A stretch of 64,000 nt of DNA, from NCBI GenBank assembly GCA_902563095.1, contig CACEWA010000001.1, positions 141,951-205,950 of the forward strand. The letters are read 5' to 3'. Positions 38,779 to 47,993 of the stretch are shown in pieces; the stretch's first letter is position 1; the number at the start of each line of letters is the position of its first letter. The notes below the pieces were generated by a model. It was given only the letters and a program-made list of their open reading frames with translations. It was not told the DNA's origin and ran no database searches. The position numbers and the translations under genes were made by a program. This DNA comes from an uncultured Candidatus Poseidoniales archaeon (GTDB taxonomy: Archaea > Thermoplasmatota > Poseidoniia > Poseidoniales > Poseidoniaceae).

Positions 38779-40167
38779 TCAAGCCCATACGGTGACATAT
38801 TGGTAGACCAAGTACAAACCAACAATCGCTAATACAGCACCACCGATTTTCTTTATCAGACCAGTGGATGCTCGCATTTTGTTAACAATAGTATCTTGGC
38901 TAGCAGCTACCAATAATGTGAATGTAACCATTAGGGCAGCAGTAGTTACTGCATATAGTAAGAAAATCAATACGGTGTTAAACAATGTATAACTCATTGA
39001 GGCTACCAATAATGCGATGAAAACGGGAGCAGTACAACCTGCTGAAGCGGCACCGTATCCAAGTCCATACAGGTATTGGCCCATCATTTCTGAATCTTCA
39101 TTTGCTTCAAACTTGACTTCCTTTCTTGTGATAAATGAAAGTAGTTTTTCAACAGGAGGGAGGAAAATCGGTTTTAATTTACGAGTGCCCGCTCGGAATT
39201 TTTCTTTGATGGGGTGAGTAAATCTCGACAGATCAATATCTGCCAGCATTATTATTCCCATAATCAAAATTATCGCACCGGTAATTGGAATCAATACAGG
39301 GACCATTTCACGAACTGCTTCAGAAAAGAAAATACCGATAATTGCTAAACCGAGGAAAATGGTTAGAATTCCAGCAGAAGCAGCTAATCCAGCAGGCAAT
39401 GCAGCCCGCATCGTTTTTTCATTTAGGCCGCCTGAAGTTTCTTTCTTGCGCATCAAGTAGAACGAAACATATCCTGGAAGAAGAGGGAATGAACAAGGCG
39501 AGAAGAACGACAAAACTCCCGCCCCGACAGCCATTAACCAAATTGAACCTGTTTGCAAATTAACGGTATCTGCAAGGCCAGTTTTAGCCGAAGCAACGGT
39601 ATCTTCTACTTCCTGCAAAGGAATCCTGTTGCTTGACTTTTCATAGACTAAATCACCAGACGGGTCAATGATGACAACCTTAGGAATCTTGATTCCATTA
39701 TATGCTTCAAAGGCCTCTTTGTTAACATCTAATGCATGCAACCAATGATAGCCGTGTTCTTCAGAATAAGCCATCAAACCTTCAGGTGTATCTTCACCAA
39801 CAGATAGTGAAATGATTACGACGCCTGGGTCGTCTTTGTACTTCTCATGCAAGGGAGTTAGCATATCATCAGCGATATCTTTGCACGGTGAACAAGTGGT
39901 TGCCATCAAATCTAAGACGACAACCTTTCCTTGTAAGTCGGACAATTTGAACATCTCTCCATCATTTTCTCCACCAACCCACTGTGCTTCAAAATCGGGT
40001 GCGCTTGAGCTTCCACCCATCATGGTAAAGCCGAGTATACTGATGACCAATAACATCACAATTGCAAGAGTGACAATTTGTGGGTTTTCAGAAGCCCGCC
40101 CTTTGACCATATCCCAATTAGAATAAGATGCATCATCTTTCGAATCTTTAGCCAAAGAACTCACCAC
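38779..40167 (-). CDS. TlpA/thioredoxin-like domain fused to CcdA/DsbD-like transmembrane thiol reductant transporter
   Basis: 'GKVVVLDLMATTCSPCKDIADDMLTPLHEKY' then multi-TM 'FFSPCSFPLLPGYVSFYL' and 'GYGAASAGCTAPVFIALL'. Confidence 0.88.
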   Translation of the reverse strand: MVSSLAKDSKDDASYSNWDMVKGRASENPQIVTLAIVMLLVISILGFTMMGGSSSAPDFEAQWVGGENDGEMFKLSDLQGKVVVLDLMATTCSPCKDIADDMLTPLHEKYKDDPGVVIISLSVGEDTPEGLMAYSEEHGYHWLHALDVNKEAFEAYNGIKIPKVVIIDPSGDLVYEKSSNRIPLQEVEDTVASAKTGLADTVNLQTGSIWLMAVGAGVLSFFSPCSFPLLPGYVSFYLMRKKETSGGLNEKTMRAALPAGLAASAGILTIFLGLAIIGIFFSEAVREMVPVLIPITGAIILIMGIIMLADIDLSRFTHPIKEKFRAGTRKLKPIFLPPVEKLLSFITRKEVKFEANEDSEMMGQYLYGLGYGAASAGCTAPVFIALLVASMSYTLFNTVLIFLLYAVTTAALMVTFTLLVAASQDTIVNKMRASTGLIKKIGGAVLAIVGLYLVYQYVTVWA

Positions 40168-40172
40168 CTACT

Positions 40173-41621
40173 TCAATCGAAGTATGTTCCTGTGTAAGGC
40201 ATACGAGCCCAAATTGTGAATGCCCCACAGGCTAGAACGATTAAACTGATTGCTCCCATCAATACAAAGTTAGTTCCTGCTGTGGCAGGAGCGACGATAG
40301 AACCGCCTGCGAATGATTGGACTTCGTGAGTGTTGTAATTCTGTTTTCCATCCGCAAAGGCAAGTTGATAGAAGATCGCCTTACCTTCAACTGCAGGAAT
40401 GGAGCCAAGTCCAGTCGCATCACCATATGCATAGCACACTCCTTCTTCATCACAGATTTCAGAGCCTTGAATTTCTAGGTTTTGGCTAAACCATTCTCCA
40501 GTATAGTTAGCACTCTCATAATTATAGAAAACCGAAGCAGTACCGATTCCATCTTCATCATCAAAGAACGCCATTATGTTTGCATTTCCATCCTCGGTAG
40601 TTTCATCAATTTGCATTACGGTTGGCATCTCATTTGATGCATCATATGCGGTTGAGCGAGGAGTTGCGGAATTGATTGCGCGAATCAATCCTTGCTTAGG
40701 ATTCGGAGATGAGGATTTTGCCTCATCATTTTGGTCATATACTACAGCAACGACTTCTACATTTCCTGGAATTACCATTGGGTCCAATGGCATTGCTCCC
40801 GGGGTTGCATGACCACTCGGGTGCACAATTTCAGAAGGAATTGCCCAATCTGCCATCACTACTGCTTCTTGGCCTGCATCTAGACTACCGGTTGCAGGTT
40901 GCCCAGCGTTTCCTCTGTATACCATCGGAGTTAGAACCATACCACCATGCTCGGAAGAGAATGCATAAACATCGTGCTCAATCATGAACAACTGAATTTC
41001 ATAATCTAGAGTATCTCCATCGAGTACGTCTTGTGGAATTCCTGTAGGGTCTGTAAGATCTGGATTGAATCCTTCTCCAAGGTAGACTAAGGTTGCAGTT
41101 ATTGTGAATGCTCCTTCACCATTGTAGGTTTGTGTAACATTGAGAGTTGTAGGAGCTACTTCGCGCTGTCCAGCCTCTTCAACCGAAGCCAACAGGTCTT
41201 GACTTTGGATGTAACCACCATCTATTTCTCCGTCTGGAGTTCCGATTGGAGAATAGTAATTGTAGCGGTCTTTTGCTTCCTGGCTTGCGGTTGGGTCATC
41301 ACCAGCACCGCCATTTGTTTGGTGGAATGTGATGATGGTGTAAGGTTGTGAGTTGTCTTGTTTCAATGACTCATGCATAGCGATAACTTGCGGTTCAGAA
41401 TTGGACATACATGGGGCACAGGATAGTGAAGTGAACACTTCTACAACCGGGCGATGAGTCCAACCATTTGGATAATCACGAGGTTCTGTGGTGGTAATTT
41501 CTTGACTAACTGAGGTAGTCTCTTGCATCACTTCTCCACTTGCAGCAAGCGGAGCACCGAGCATTGTCATAAGCATAACAGCGACCATGCATAGTGCCGA
41601 AATACGCCCCTTCATGGCCAA
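40173..41621 (-). CDS. Secreted thioredoxin-fold (Omp28-related-like) protein with C-terminal TM
   Basis: Signal peptide; 'RPVVEVFTSLSCAPCMSNSEPQVIAMHE' CxxC; C-terminal hydrophobic segment. Confidence 0.75.
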   Translation of the reverse strand: MAMKGRISALCMVAVMLMTMLGAPLAASGEVMQETTSVSQEITTTEPRDYPNGWTHRPVVEVFTSLSCAPCMSNSEPQVIAMHESLKQDNSQPYTIITFHQTNGGAGDDPTASQEAKDRYNYYSPIGTPDGEIDGGYIQSQDLLASVEEAGQREVAPTTLNVTQTYNGEGAFTITATLVYLGEGFNPDLTDPTGIPQDVLDGDTLDYEIQLFMIEHDVYAFSSEHGGMVLTPMVYRGNAGQPATGSLDAGQEAVVMADWAIPSEIVHPSGHATPGAMPLDPMVIPGNVEVVAVVYDQNDEAKSSSPNPKQGLIRAINSATPRSTAYDASNEMPTVMQIDETTEDGNANIMAFFDDEDGIGTASVFYNYESANYTGEWFSQNLEIQGSEICDEEGVCYAYGDATGLGSIPAVEGKAIFYQLAFADGKQNYNTHEVQSFAGGSIVAPATAGTNFVLMGAISLIVLACGAFTIWARMPYTGTYFD

Positions 41622-41667
41622 CCCTTACACTACCCTGTATTTGGCGGTTTAGGAAAAAAGGCACTTT

Positions 41668-41684
41668 CTCCCCCTATGGGGGAG
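41668..41684. other. Perfect hairpin CTCCCCC-TAT-GGGGGAG in an intergenic gap
   Basis: 7-bp perfect inverted repeat with 3-nt loop between the 40173-41621 gene and srp19. Confidence 0.5.
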
Positions 41685-41713
41685 GATTGGTAGAATCGTG
41701 GCTGGCTGAATAA

Positions 41714-42172
41714 TCAGCGGCGACGACGTTGCTTCTGATTGCGTTGCGCTCGAGCTTGCGCCGCTCGTGCTTTGTTTGCACCTTTGCGTTGTGAACGTGC
41801 GCGCTTATCGCCAACTTTGGGTCCACGCTTTTGCGCTTCCTTCTCATTATTGCGCTGGTCTTTCTGCATTTGTCGCCATTGACCACCAATCAATTGTAGG
41901 ATTTCTTCCTTTGAGGCGGCTCCGATTGATTCATTGGCTCCTTTCTTGGAAACCCAAAGCCTTCCCTCTTTGGCATGAGGACGGTTTGGATGTGAAACCC
42001 TTTCTTCGCGCTTAATTTTCTTTAGACCCAAAGCACGTGATGCGATAAACAGGCCTTCTAGGTCTGGTTTAAGGACGCTAGAGTCCTTAGGAACACGTCG
42101 ACCACTACGGCGACTGGCCTTGGCATCAAAGTATCCAGGCCAGACTGCGATTCGGTCTGGATTGTGGTCCAT
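41714..42172 (-). CDS. srp19: Signal recognition particle SRP19 subunit
   Basis: 'IAVWPGYFDAKASRRSGRRVPKDSSVLKPDLEGLFIASRALGLKKIKREERVSHPNRPHAKEGRLWV'. Confidence 0.88.
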   Translation of the reverse strand: MDHNPDRIAVWPGYFDAKASRRSGRRVPKDSSVLKPDLEGLFIASRALGLKKIKREERVSHPNRPHAKEGRLWVSKKGANESIGAASKEEILQLIGGQWRQMQKDQRNNEKEAQKRGPKVGDKRARSQRKGANKARAAQARAQRNQKQRRRR

Positions 42173-42208
42173 GTCAACCCCTCAGTGGGTGGTTGGTTTT
42201 GAACCCAT

Positions 42209-42583
42209 TCAAAGAACTACACCGTTCAGAACACCATCGTGTCCTGGGCGAGAAGTAATCTTGACATGTCCTTTGTCGGTATCTACGATTGCACCCTTGG
42301 TGAGGATGTTTCTACGAGTGTAGTTAGGATTTGCATCATTTCTTACAACGGTAGTAATTGTTGCAGTTGTGGACTTTCCGTCCTTTCCGTTGACCGTGCA
42401 ACGGTTGTCTGATAGAACACGAACTAGAGTGTTGCCACCGGTCTTGCGGTAGATCTTTCTCTTTGGTTCTCCAATCAAAGCGAATTGCTTCTCGGATGAG
42501 ATTTCAGTACTGCGCTTGCCGCGTGCAGCGACGCGACGACCACCTGTTGACTTGCGACGTGAAATTCCGTGCCACTGTGCCAT
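42209..42583 (-). CDS. rps8e: Ribosomal protein S8e
   Basis: 'MAQWHGISRRKSTGGRRVAARGKRSTEISSE...NPNYTRRNILTKGAIVDTDKGHVKITSRPGHDGVLNGVVL'. Confidence 0.95.
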   Translation of the reverse strand: MAQWHGISRRKSTGGRRVAARGKRSTEISSEKQFALIGEPKRKIYRKTGGNTLVRVLSDNRCTVNGKDGKSTTATITTVVRNDANPNYTRRNILTKGAIVDTDKGHVKITSRPGHDGVLNGVVL

Positions 42584-42637
42584 GTTAATTGTCTCCAGCG
42601 GCTTGGCGACCAGCCGTTCATATTTGAATGGTATGCC

Positions 42638-43207
42638 TCAGACACATTTTGCGTGATGTGAGAGAATATGCTGGCCTTCGATGTACAGCGAGGCTGTTAA
42701 CTCATCATTTTCTGCCAGTGGACCAACGCCGGAAGGTGTACCTGTAAACAGAATGTCACCCGGGCCAATGGGCGCCCAATCAGCAAGTTTGGCAATCAAT
42801 TGGTTTGGATTCCAACTCATCTCAGCCAGTGAGCCTCTTTGAACTTCATTTCCATTTACTTCTAGCGAATACTCAGCATTCGGATTATAATCAACCCAAT
42901 CACCTAGAACTGCACTGCCATTGAATGCTTTAGCTTTAGCCCAAGGCAGGCTTTTCTCTTTGAGATAGTCTTGGATGCTTCGCTTAGTCAAATCAAGCCC
43001 AAGCGCCATATGAGTAGGTTCCATGTTATCTCCCAGTTTGAGAACCAACTCGATTTCGTGATGTACATCGCCCCCGCATGAATCAATTGTTCCAAAATCT
43101 ACCACGCTTGAAGATGGCTTCAAGAAAAACACGGGCTCGGTTGGAATGGGGTTGCCTAGTTCTGTAGCGTGCTTAGGGTAAGTTCGGATGGCGCACCATA
43201 CGTCCAT
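42638..43207 (-). CDS. Fumarylacetoacetate hydrolase family protein (start MDVWCAIRTYPKH preferred)
   Basis: 'HHEIELVLKLGDN', 'NPNQLIAKLADWAPIGPGDILFTGTPSGVGPL'. Confidence 0.9.
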   Translation of the reverse strand: MDVWCAIRTYPKHATELGNPIPTEPVFFLKPSSSVVDFGTIDSCGGDVHHEIELVLKLGDNMEPTHMALGLDLTKRSIQDYLKEKSLPWAKAKAFNGSAVLGDWVDYNPNAEYSLEVNGNEVQRGSLAEMSWNPNQLIAKLADWAPIGPGDILFTGTPSGVGPLAENDELTASLYIEGQHILSHHAKCV

Positions 43208-43273
43208 GTTAATCCCAAGAGTGCTAGGCTCATCAAACCGAAGGGTCAAACCTGTGTATCGGTACGGCGGGAT

Positions 43274-43783
43274 ATGGCGAAGGATTGGCAAATCAAGAAG
43301 CGAAGGCCAGTGCGACGCAAACACATTGCACCTCTTCTCAAAGATCTTGAAGAGGCGCTTGGTATCGACTTGGCTGTTGATGGTGCTTTTTTGGAGATGG
43401 CAGATTACGGGCCGTGGAAAATGGTCTTGGTCGATAGAGTTCCATTAGCGGTTGAATTGTTGAGTCCTGAAGATGAAAGAGTGGTGTTCCTAACTTTGCG
43501 AGGATTCCTAGCACACCCTTGTGAAAAGAGGTATGTGGAGGTTGACCATGGTGCAATTCCGTTTTTGATGAAGGGGGCTGATTGTATGGTTGCTGGGATT
43601 CACAATGCTGACGAAGACATCGCTGAAGGTGATTTGGTCTGGGTTAGAGATCAACAGCATAAGCGCCCCCTAGCAATAGGTTGGGCAGTACAAGATGGAA
43701 GCAGTTTAATCAAAGAATTAAAAGGAAAGGGCCTGAAAAATATTCATTGGGTAGGCGACGAGTTATGGGAGATGGAATTGTGA
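43274..43783 (+). CDS. PUA-domain RNA-binding protein
   Basis: 'VDHGAIPFLMKGADCMVAGIHNADEDIAEGDLVWVRDQQHKRPLAIGWA' PUA motif. Confidence 0.85.
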   Translation: MAKDWQIKKRRPVRRKHIAPLLKDLEEALGIDLAVDGAFLEMADYGPWKMVLVDRVPLAVELLSPEDERVVFLTLRGFLAHPCEKRYVEVDHGAIPFLMKGADCMVAGIHNADEDIAEGDLVWVRDQQHKRPLAIGWAVQDGSSLIKELKGKGLKNIHWVGDELWEMEL

Positions 43784-44349
43784 AATCAAAGGTTTTGTTT
43801 TGTATTGTCATGAGTATTGCTATACTAAATTCTGCTACAGCTGCAGATGTAGAAGGCGGAGAAAACATCGAACCAATCGTCGAAGAAACAATCTTCAGTG
43901 CGATTACACATACTGAGACCACTACAGATTTGGAAGATTGGGAAATCACATTAACACTAAATGATGATGCAGCCAACAACAATACTACATTCGAGTTGAT
44001 TACACAAATTTGTAACAACGAGGGCGTTTGTTTCCCACCTACTACTGCTGATTTATCCACTGCTGATAGTCTAACTTTCACATCCGCAGTTACAACTATT
44101 GAAGACCATTCATATGTCAACTGGCGAGTCAAGGCAACATATGCTGATGACAATGACTCTAGTGAGATGTTCCCTTCTTCCGGGTTTTACAAAACCTGGT
44201 CTGATTGCTGGTTCAATGATGGAGAATGGGGCGGAGATAATTGTCCAAGCGAGGCATCAGGCGAGGATGATGATTCCTTCCTACCAGCAATCGGTGTCGT
44301 AATGACCGCTGGAGCATTTATGCTAGCCGCTGCTACTCGGTTTGAATGA
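43765..44349 (+). CDS. Small secreted protein with C-terminal TM; overlaps the PUA gene end
   Basis: N-terminal 'SKVLFCIVMSIAILNSATAA' and C-terminal 'FLPAIGVVMTAGAFMLAAATRFE'. Confidence 0.65.
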   Translation: MGDGIVKSKVLFCIVMSIAILNSATAADVEGGENIEPIVEETIFSAITHTETTTDLEDWEITLTLNDDAANNNTTFELITQICNNEGVCFPPTTADLSTADSLTFTSAVTTIEDHSYVNWRVKATYADDNDSSEMFPSSGFYKTWSDCWFNDGEWGGDNCPSEASGEDDDSFLPAIGVVMTAGAFMLAAATRFE

Positions 44350-44662
44350 ATTCAACTAGGCGCTCAATAAATCTGCGCTGCTCAGGCCCAAAGTCGGTGA
44401 TTACCACCTCTACGCCTTCAGCGTCCAACTTGCCATTCAGAAAACCTCTGCGCTCGATATCTGATGCGACCAGAGGAAGATTAGGTAATTGCAAAATGAA
44501 AGAAACTCCTTCATCTACAGCCTCAATTTGCATCTCTTCACTAATCGCCTGTTGAATCAGTTTGAGTAATTCCTCTGAAGTTTCACCACCACCATAAGCG
44601 GAAAGAAAACCGAGGTCGGTCTCGTTTTGTTCGATGAGATGATCTAGTCCTCTTCCACTCAT
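44333..44662 (-). CDS. Hypothetical protein
   Basis: ORF filling the gap between neighbours, same strand as the 44672-46804 gene. Confidence 0.6.
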   Translation of the reverse strand: MSGRGLDHLIEQNETDLGFLSAYGGGETSEELLKLIQQAISEEMQIEAVDEGVSFILQLPNLPLVASDIERRGFLNGKLDAEGVEVVITDFGPEQRRFIERLVEFIQTE

Positions 44663-44671
44663 ACCTTCACC

Positions 44672-46804
44672 TCAAACAGGAGTTTGTATCAAATTCCAGC
44701 CTACTACCTGACCGGTGCGAGCATCCATTGCTAGTGAAAGCGAATTGTCCCACTGCAAACCATTTTCAGTCGAAATCCAGGTGCGGGTCAAATCTAGTGT
44801 TGTCGCCCCTGTATCTCCAGAATCAAGATTGCTTAACCACTCGGTAAGGTCACTATCAGGAGTGACGACTAGGAGACCTACTCTCGTTTCAGGATGATAT
44901 TCCCCGCTTGAAGTAAATAGGCCGTTTTCCCCGATTACATCGGAATACCTGAGAGGGTCTGTCAAATCTTCTTCCATCATCTGAATACTTAGAACTGCAG
45001 GAATATCTCCTCGGCTGTGTGCAACGGTTTCATCGTGCCCACCGTGAGCTACATAGGTGCAATTTGCAGCAGATGCTGCACCAGTCACATCAAGTTCAAC
45101 CCATCCTGAATTAGGATCTGAACTGACCCAAGACAGGTTCCATGTAGTAATGCCTGACTGACTTCTGTCGTCTCTTGCTCGCCATATGTAACCATCATCA
45201 TTCAATGCAGAATTAGCAGCTACTGCTTCTGAAACATGTCCCGAGGTTAAGCAAGCGACTGCATTCTCCAAAGAGTGGCTGCGAATGCTGGTGCTATCTG
45301 GCATGTGTATCTCAGTATCTCCCCAATCAATCAACTCGCTAGTCGTAGGAACATATGCTCCTGCATTTGGCATTGAAGAATAACTGCGTCCAAGGTCAAG
45401 CAATTTTTCTCCACGTGTCAACGAATTCTTTGAAATTTCAAGACTTAGACTAATCTTGCCATCTGGCAAAACCACATCAGCAAGCCTTTCGGTGACTGTC
45501 CCACATGCGGATTTATCCCCCTCGTCTCCGGAGATATACACATCTACATTCTGCTTAACAGCCCACGGTGAGTTTTCTTCAACCCACATTGTAATTCGGG
45601 CATGTCCGAAACAGTTGTCGCGGATTTCACGGTTCTCCATTGAAACCTTCCACCTTTCTTCACCATCAACTTCGTCAGGACCGATTACATTCCACTCCCA
45701 ACCAAGATGAGTGCCATTTGTCCCTTCTTCAATCAGTTGAGTACCCATCATGTCACGGATTTCTACAGGCGAGACTACTACTGCAACACCTGGTGCGATA
45801 TCTTCCAATAAGCCGAGTACTCCGCCCAATCCGTACGACTTGGTAGTTCCTTGATTGTAATCCTCACCCAATGTCAGTTTCCAATCTGCTTGGGTTGAAA
45901 TCACATCTCTTTCAGAGATTTCAGTCCATGATTTTGTGTTAAATTCTAAATTGCCGCCGACCGAATAAATCGATGAACCAGATTGACATTCATCTGGTTG
46001 TAGTGGCTTTGGATTGTAACTCTTCAAGGCAATTTGGTCGAAATTTCTAGTTTGGACTTTCTCAACAGCAAGCCAATCTAGACCATATGCTCCCTTTGCC
46101 CGAACTACTCCTATCAGTGAATCGTCTGGCTCCATGTCCAATTCATCTGCACCCCCTTCAGTCACAGAAGTGGTGCCTATTCCTGAGAAGGTCATCAGCA
46201 ATCTACATGATTTGTTTAGTTGGTCCACATTCACATTATCTCGAATGTATTCGACATATTCTCCGGTGACCTCTAATTCCCCGTTTAGAACAGTATATTC
46301 CATCGAATCGCCATAACGTAAATCGTCTGCAGTAAACGGTTGAAGTTGATTGCTAACATACCAATACCAACCACCGGTTGCAAGTAGTATAGTCAACAAG
46401 ATTGCTGCCATTTTTGGATTCTTGATTTGATCCATCAATGTGGCAGAGGTGGCTGATTCTTTGACAGATGAAGGAGTTGTTTCTTCGAGAACTTCCGCAT
46501 CGAGAACTTCAGCCTCAAGAATATCATCGTCATCAGTCGTGGGCAATGGAACCGATTCTGATTCCTCAAGAGAAATTGGTTCTTCGCTTTCTAGTGAAAT
46601 CATTTCTTCATCCTCTAGAGAAATTATCTCTTCCTCTAGCTCATCATCACCTGTGAAAAATTGGTTTAATCTCTCGATTAACTCGGCTTTTCGGCCGGCG
46701 ACGGATAGGCCATTTTCCTTACACATGACCTTCAATTCGGCCACTGTGTGAGAAGAGGACACATAGGATTCCGACTCACCCATCGCTAAAGACGGGGACT
46801 TCAC
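44672..46804 (-). CDS. SAP-domain protein with acidic linker, TM helix and large extracytoplasmic domain
   Basis: SAP 'HTVAELKVMCKENGLSVAGRKAELIERLNQFF'; TM 'PKMAAILLTILLATGGWYWYVSN'. Confidence 0.8.
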   Translation of the reverse strand: MKSPSLAMGESESYVSSSHTVAELKVMCKENGLSVAGRKAELIERLNQFFTGDDELEEEIISLEDEEMISLESEEPISLEESESVPLPTTDDDDILEAEVLDAEVLEETTPSSVKESATSATLMDQIKNPKMAAILLTILLATGGWYWYVSNQLQPFTADDLRYGDSMEYTVLNGELEVTGEYVEYIRDNVNVDQLNKSCRLLMTFSGIGTTSVTEGGADELDMEPDDSLIGVVRAKGAYGLDWLAVEKVQTRNFDQIALKSYNPKPLQPDECQSGSSIYSVGGNLEFNTKSWTEISERDVISTQADWKLTLGEDYNQGTTKSYGLGGVLGLLEDIAPGVAVVVSPVEIRDMMGTQLIEEGTNGTHLGWEWNVIGPDEVDGEERWKVSMENREIRDNCFGHARITMWVEENSPWAVKQNVDVYISGDEGDKSACGTVTERLADVVLPDGKISLSLEISKNSLTRGEKLLDLGRSYSSMPNAGAYVPTTSELIDWGDTEIHMPDSTSIRSHSLENAVACLTSGHVSEAVAANSALNDDGYIWRARDDRSQSGITTWNLSWVSSDPNSGWVELDVTGAASAANCTYVAHGGHDETVAHSRGDIPAVLSIQMMEEDLTDPLRYSDVIGENGLFTSSGEYHPETRVGLLVVTPDSDLTEWLSNLDSGDTGATTLDLTRTWISTENGLQWDNSLSLAMDARTGQVVGWNLIQTPV

Positions 46805-46848
46805 CCTCTTTCAATGGTGGGTATAGATGTGGCCCTTACAGGGCCATA

Positions 46849-47907
46849 TCAGGCATCAGGGTCAACATACGGAACATATGCGCCTTCCTCGATGACATAC
46901 ACCTGTTGGTCGTAGGTGCCATCTGGGAATTTACGGAAGTACCAGCCATCGCCTTGGTCCTCGTATACATCCTCGGACGGTGCTGCTGCAACTGGCTCTT
47001 CTACTTCAGCGACTGGCTCTGGTTCTGCAACCGGTTCTGCATCTTGCTGAGCAGGCGGGCTGGTTGGTCCTGCAACCGGAGGGCCACTTGGCCCAGTTGG
47101 TGGACCTGATGGACCAGTAGGTGGGCCGCTTGGGCCAGTAGGAGGGCCTGAAGGTCCTGCAGTGATTCTAGATTCACTTGTCTGTGCGAGAACGGTTTCT
47201 TCGATTGATGGTTCTGCCTTTGGCTCAACTAAATCTTTGACAAACTTCCCATGCTTCTGAGCACCGATGAATGCGAATCCTGACATCAATAAACACATTA
47301 CTGCAAAGATTGCAAGCGGTAATTGTGTTGGATAAATATCGACATTTGCTTGTACATTGATTCCACCGAAACTACCGCCTCCGGCCTCAGAATTTACAAC
47401 GACTTGCATGCAATAAATACCTGGGTCTACACTCATCTCGACATCGTAGGTTTGAGATTCGACGGGGTCTTCGATGATGTGGTATTGGTTAGGATGTTCA
47501 GATTCGTCTTTCTGAAGTAGTGTGCGAGTATCTTCTATTGAACCGTCAGTTGCATCGCAGCCCTTCGAATTTTCGATCATAAAAATCTCAATTGAACTCA
47601 CATCGGTTGGAATCGATTGAACTATGATTTCAACATCGACTGGGATGTCTGTGAAATCCTCTCCTGCTATCGGAAGACCCCATACTGTAATCGCTTTATC
47701 AGTGGAACCTATTCCTTCATCCACATCCATAGACATGGACATGAACGGATATAATGCGAATGCGAACAAGAGTGCTGCAACTCCAAGATACATGAAGACA
47801 TTCCAACGAGCTTTTTTCAGCGCCTCTTTGCGCTCTTCAATAGTCAATTCAGGCACCGATTCTTCGTCAGAATCACTTGATGCTTCTTGCTCGACTTCAT
47901 CCGTCAT
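46849..47907 (-). CDS. Single-pass membrane protein with GPSGPPT tandem repeats (start MTDEVEQEASSDS preferred)
   Basis: TM 'WNVFMYLGVAALLFAFALYPFMSM'; '(GPSGPPT)3GPSGPPVAGP'. Confidence 0.75.
   Translation of the reverse strand: MTDEVEQEASSDSDEESVPELTIEERKEALKKARWNVFMYLGVAALLFAFALYPFMSMSMDVDEGIGSTDKAITVWGLPIAGEDFTDIPVDVEIIVQSIPTDVSSIEIFMIENSKGCDATDGSIEDTRTLLQKDESEHPNQYHIIEDPVESQTYDVEMSVDPGIYCMQVVVNSEAGGGSFGGINVQANVDIYPTQLPLAIFAVMCLLMSGFAFIGAQKHGKFVKDLVEPKAEPSIEETVLAQTSESRITAGPSGPPTGPSGPPTGPSGPPTGPSGPPVAGPTSPPAQQDAEPVAEPEPVAEVEEPVAAAPSEDVYEDQGDGWYFRKFPDGTYDQQVYVIEEGAYVPYVDPDA
47072..47160 (-). repeat. 21-nt tandem repeat encoding GPSGPPT, about 4 units
   Basis: Translation TAGPSGPPTGPSGPPTGPSGPPTGPSGPPVAGP. 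Confidence 0.85.
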
Positions 47908-47993
47908 GCTCCGCCCATCGCTAATCAGAACTTGAAGTGAACGATTGAAAAAAATCAAAGGAATCAAAAAGGTAAGGGCTGCACCGGTTATCC

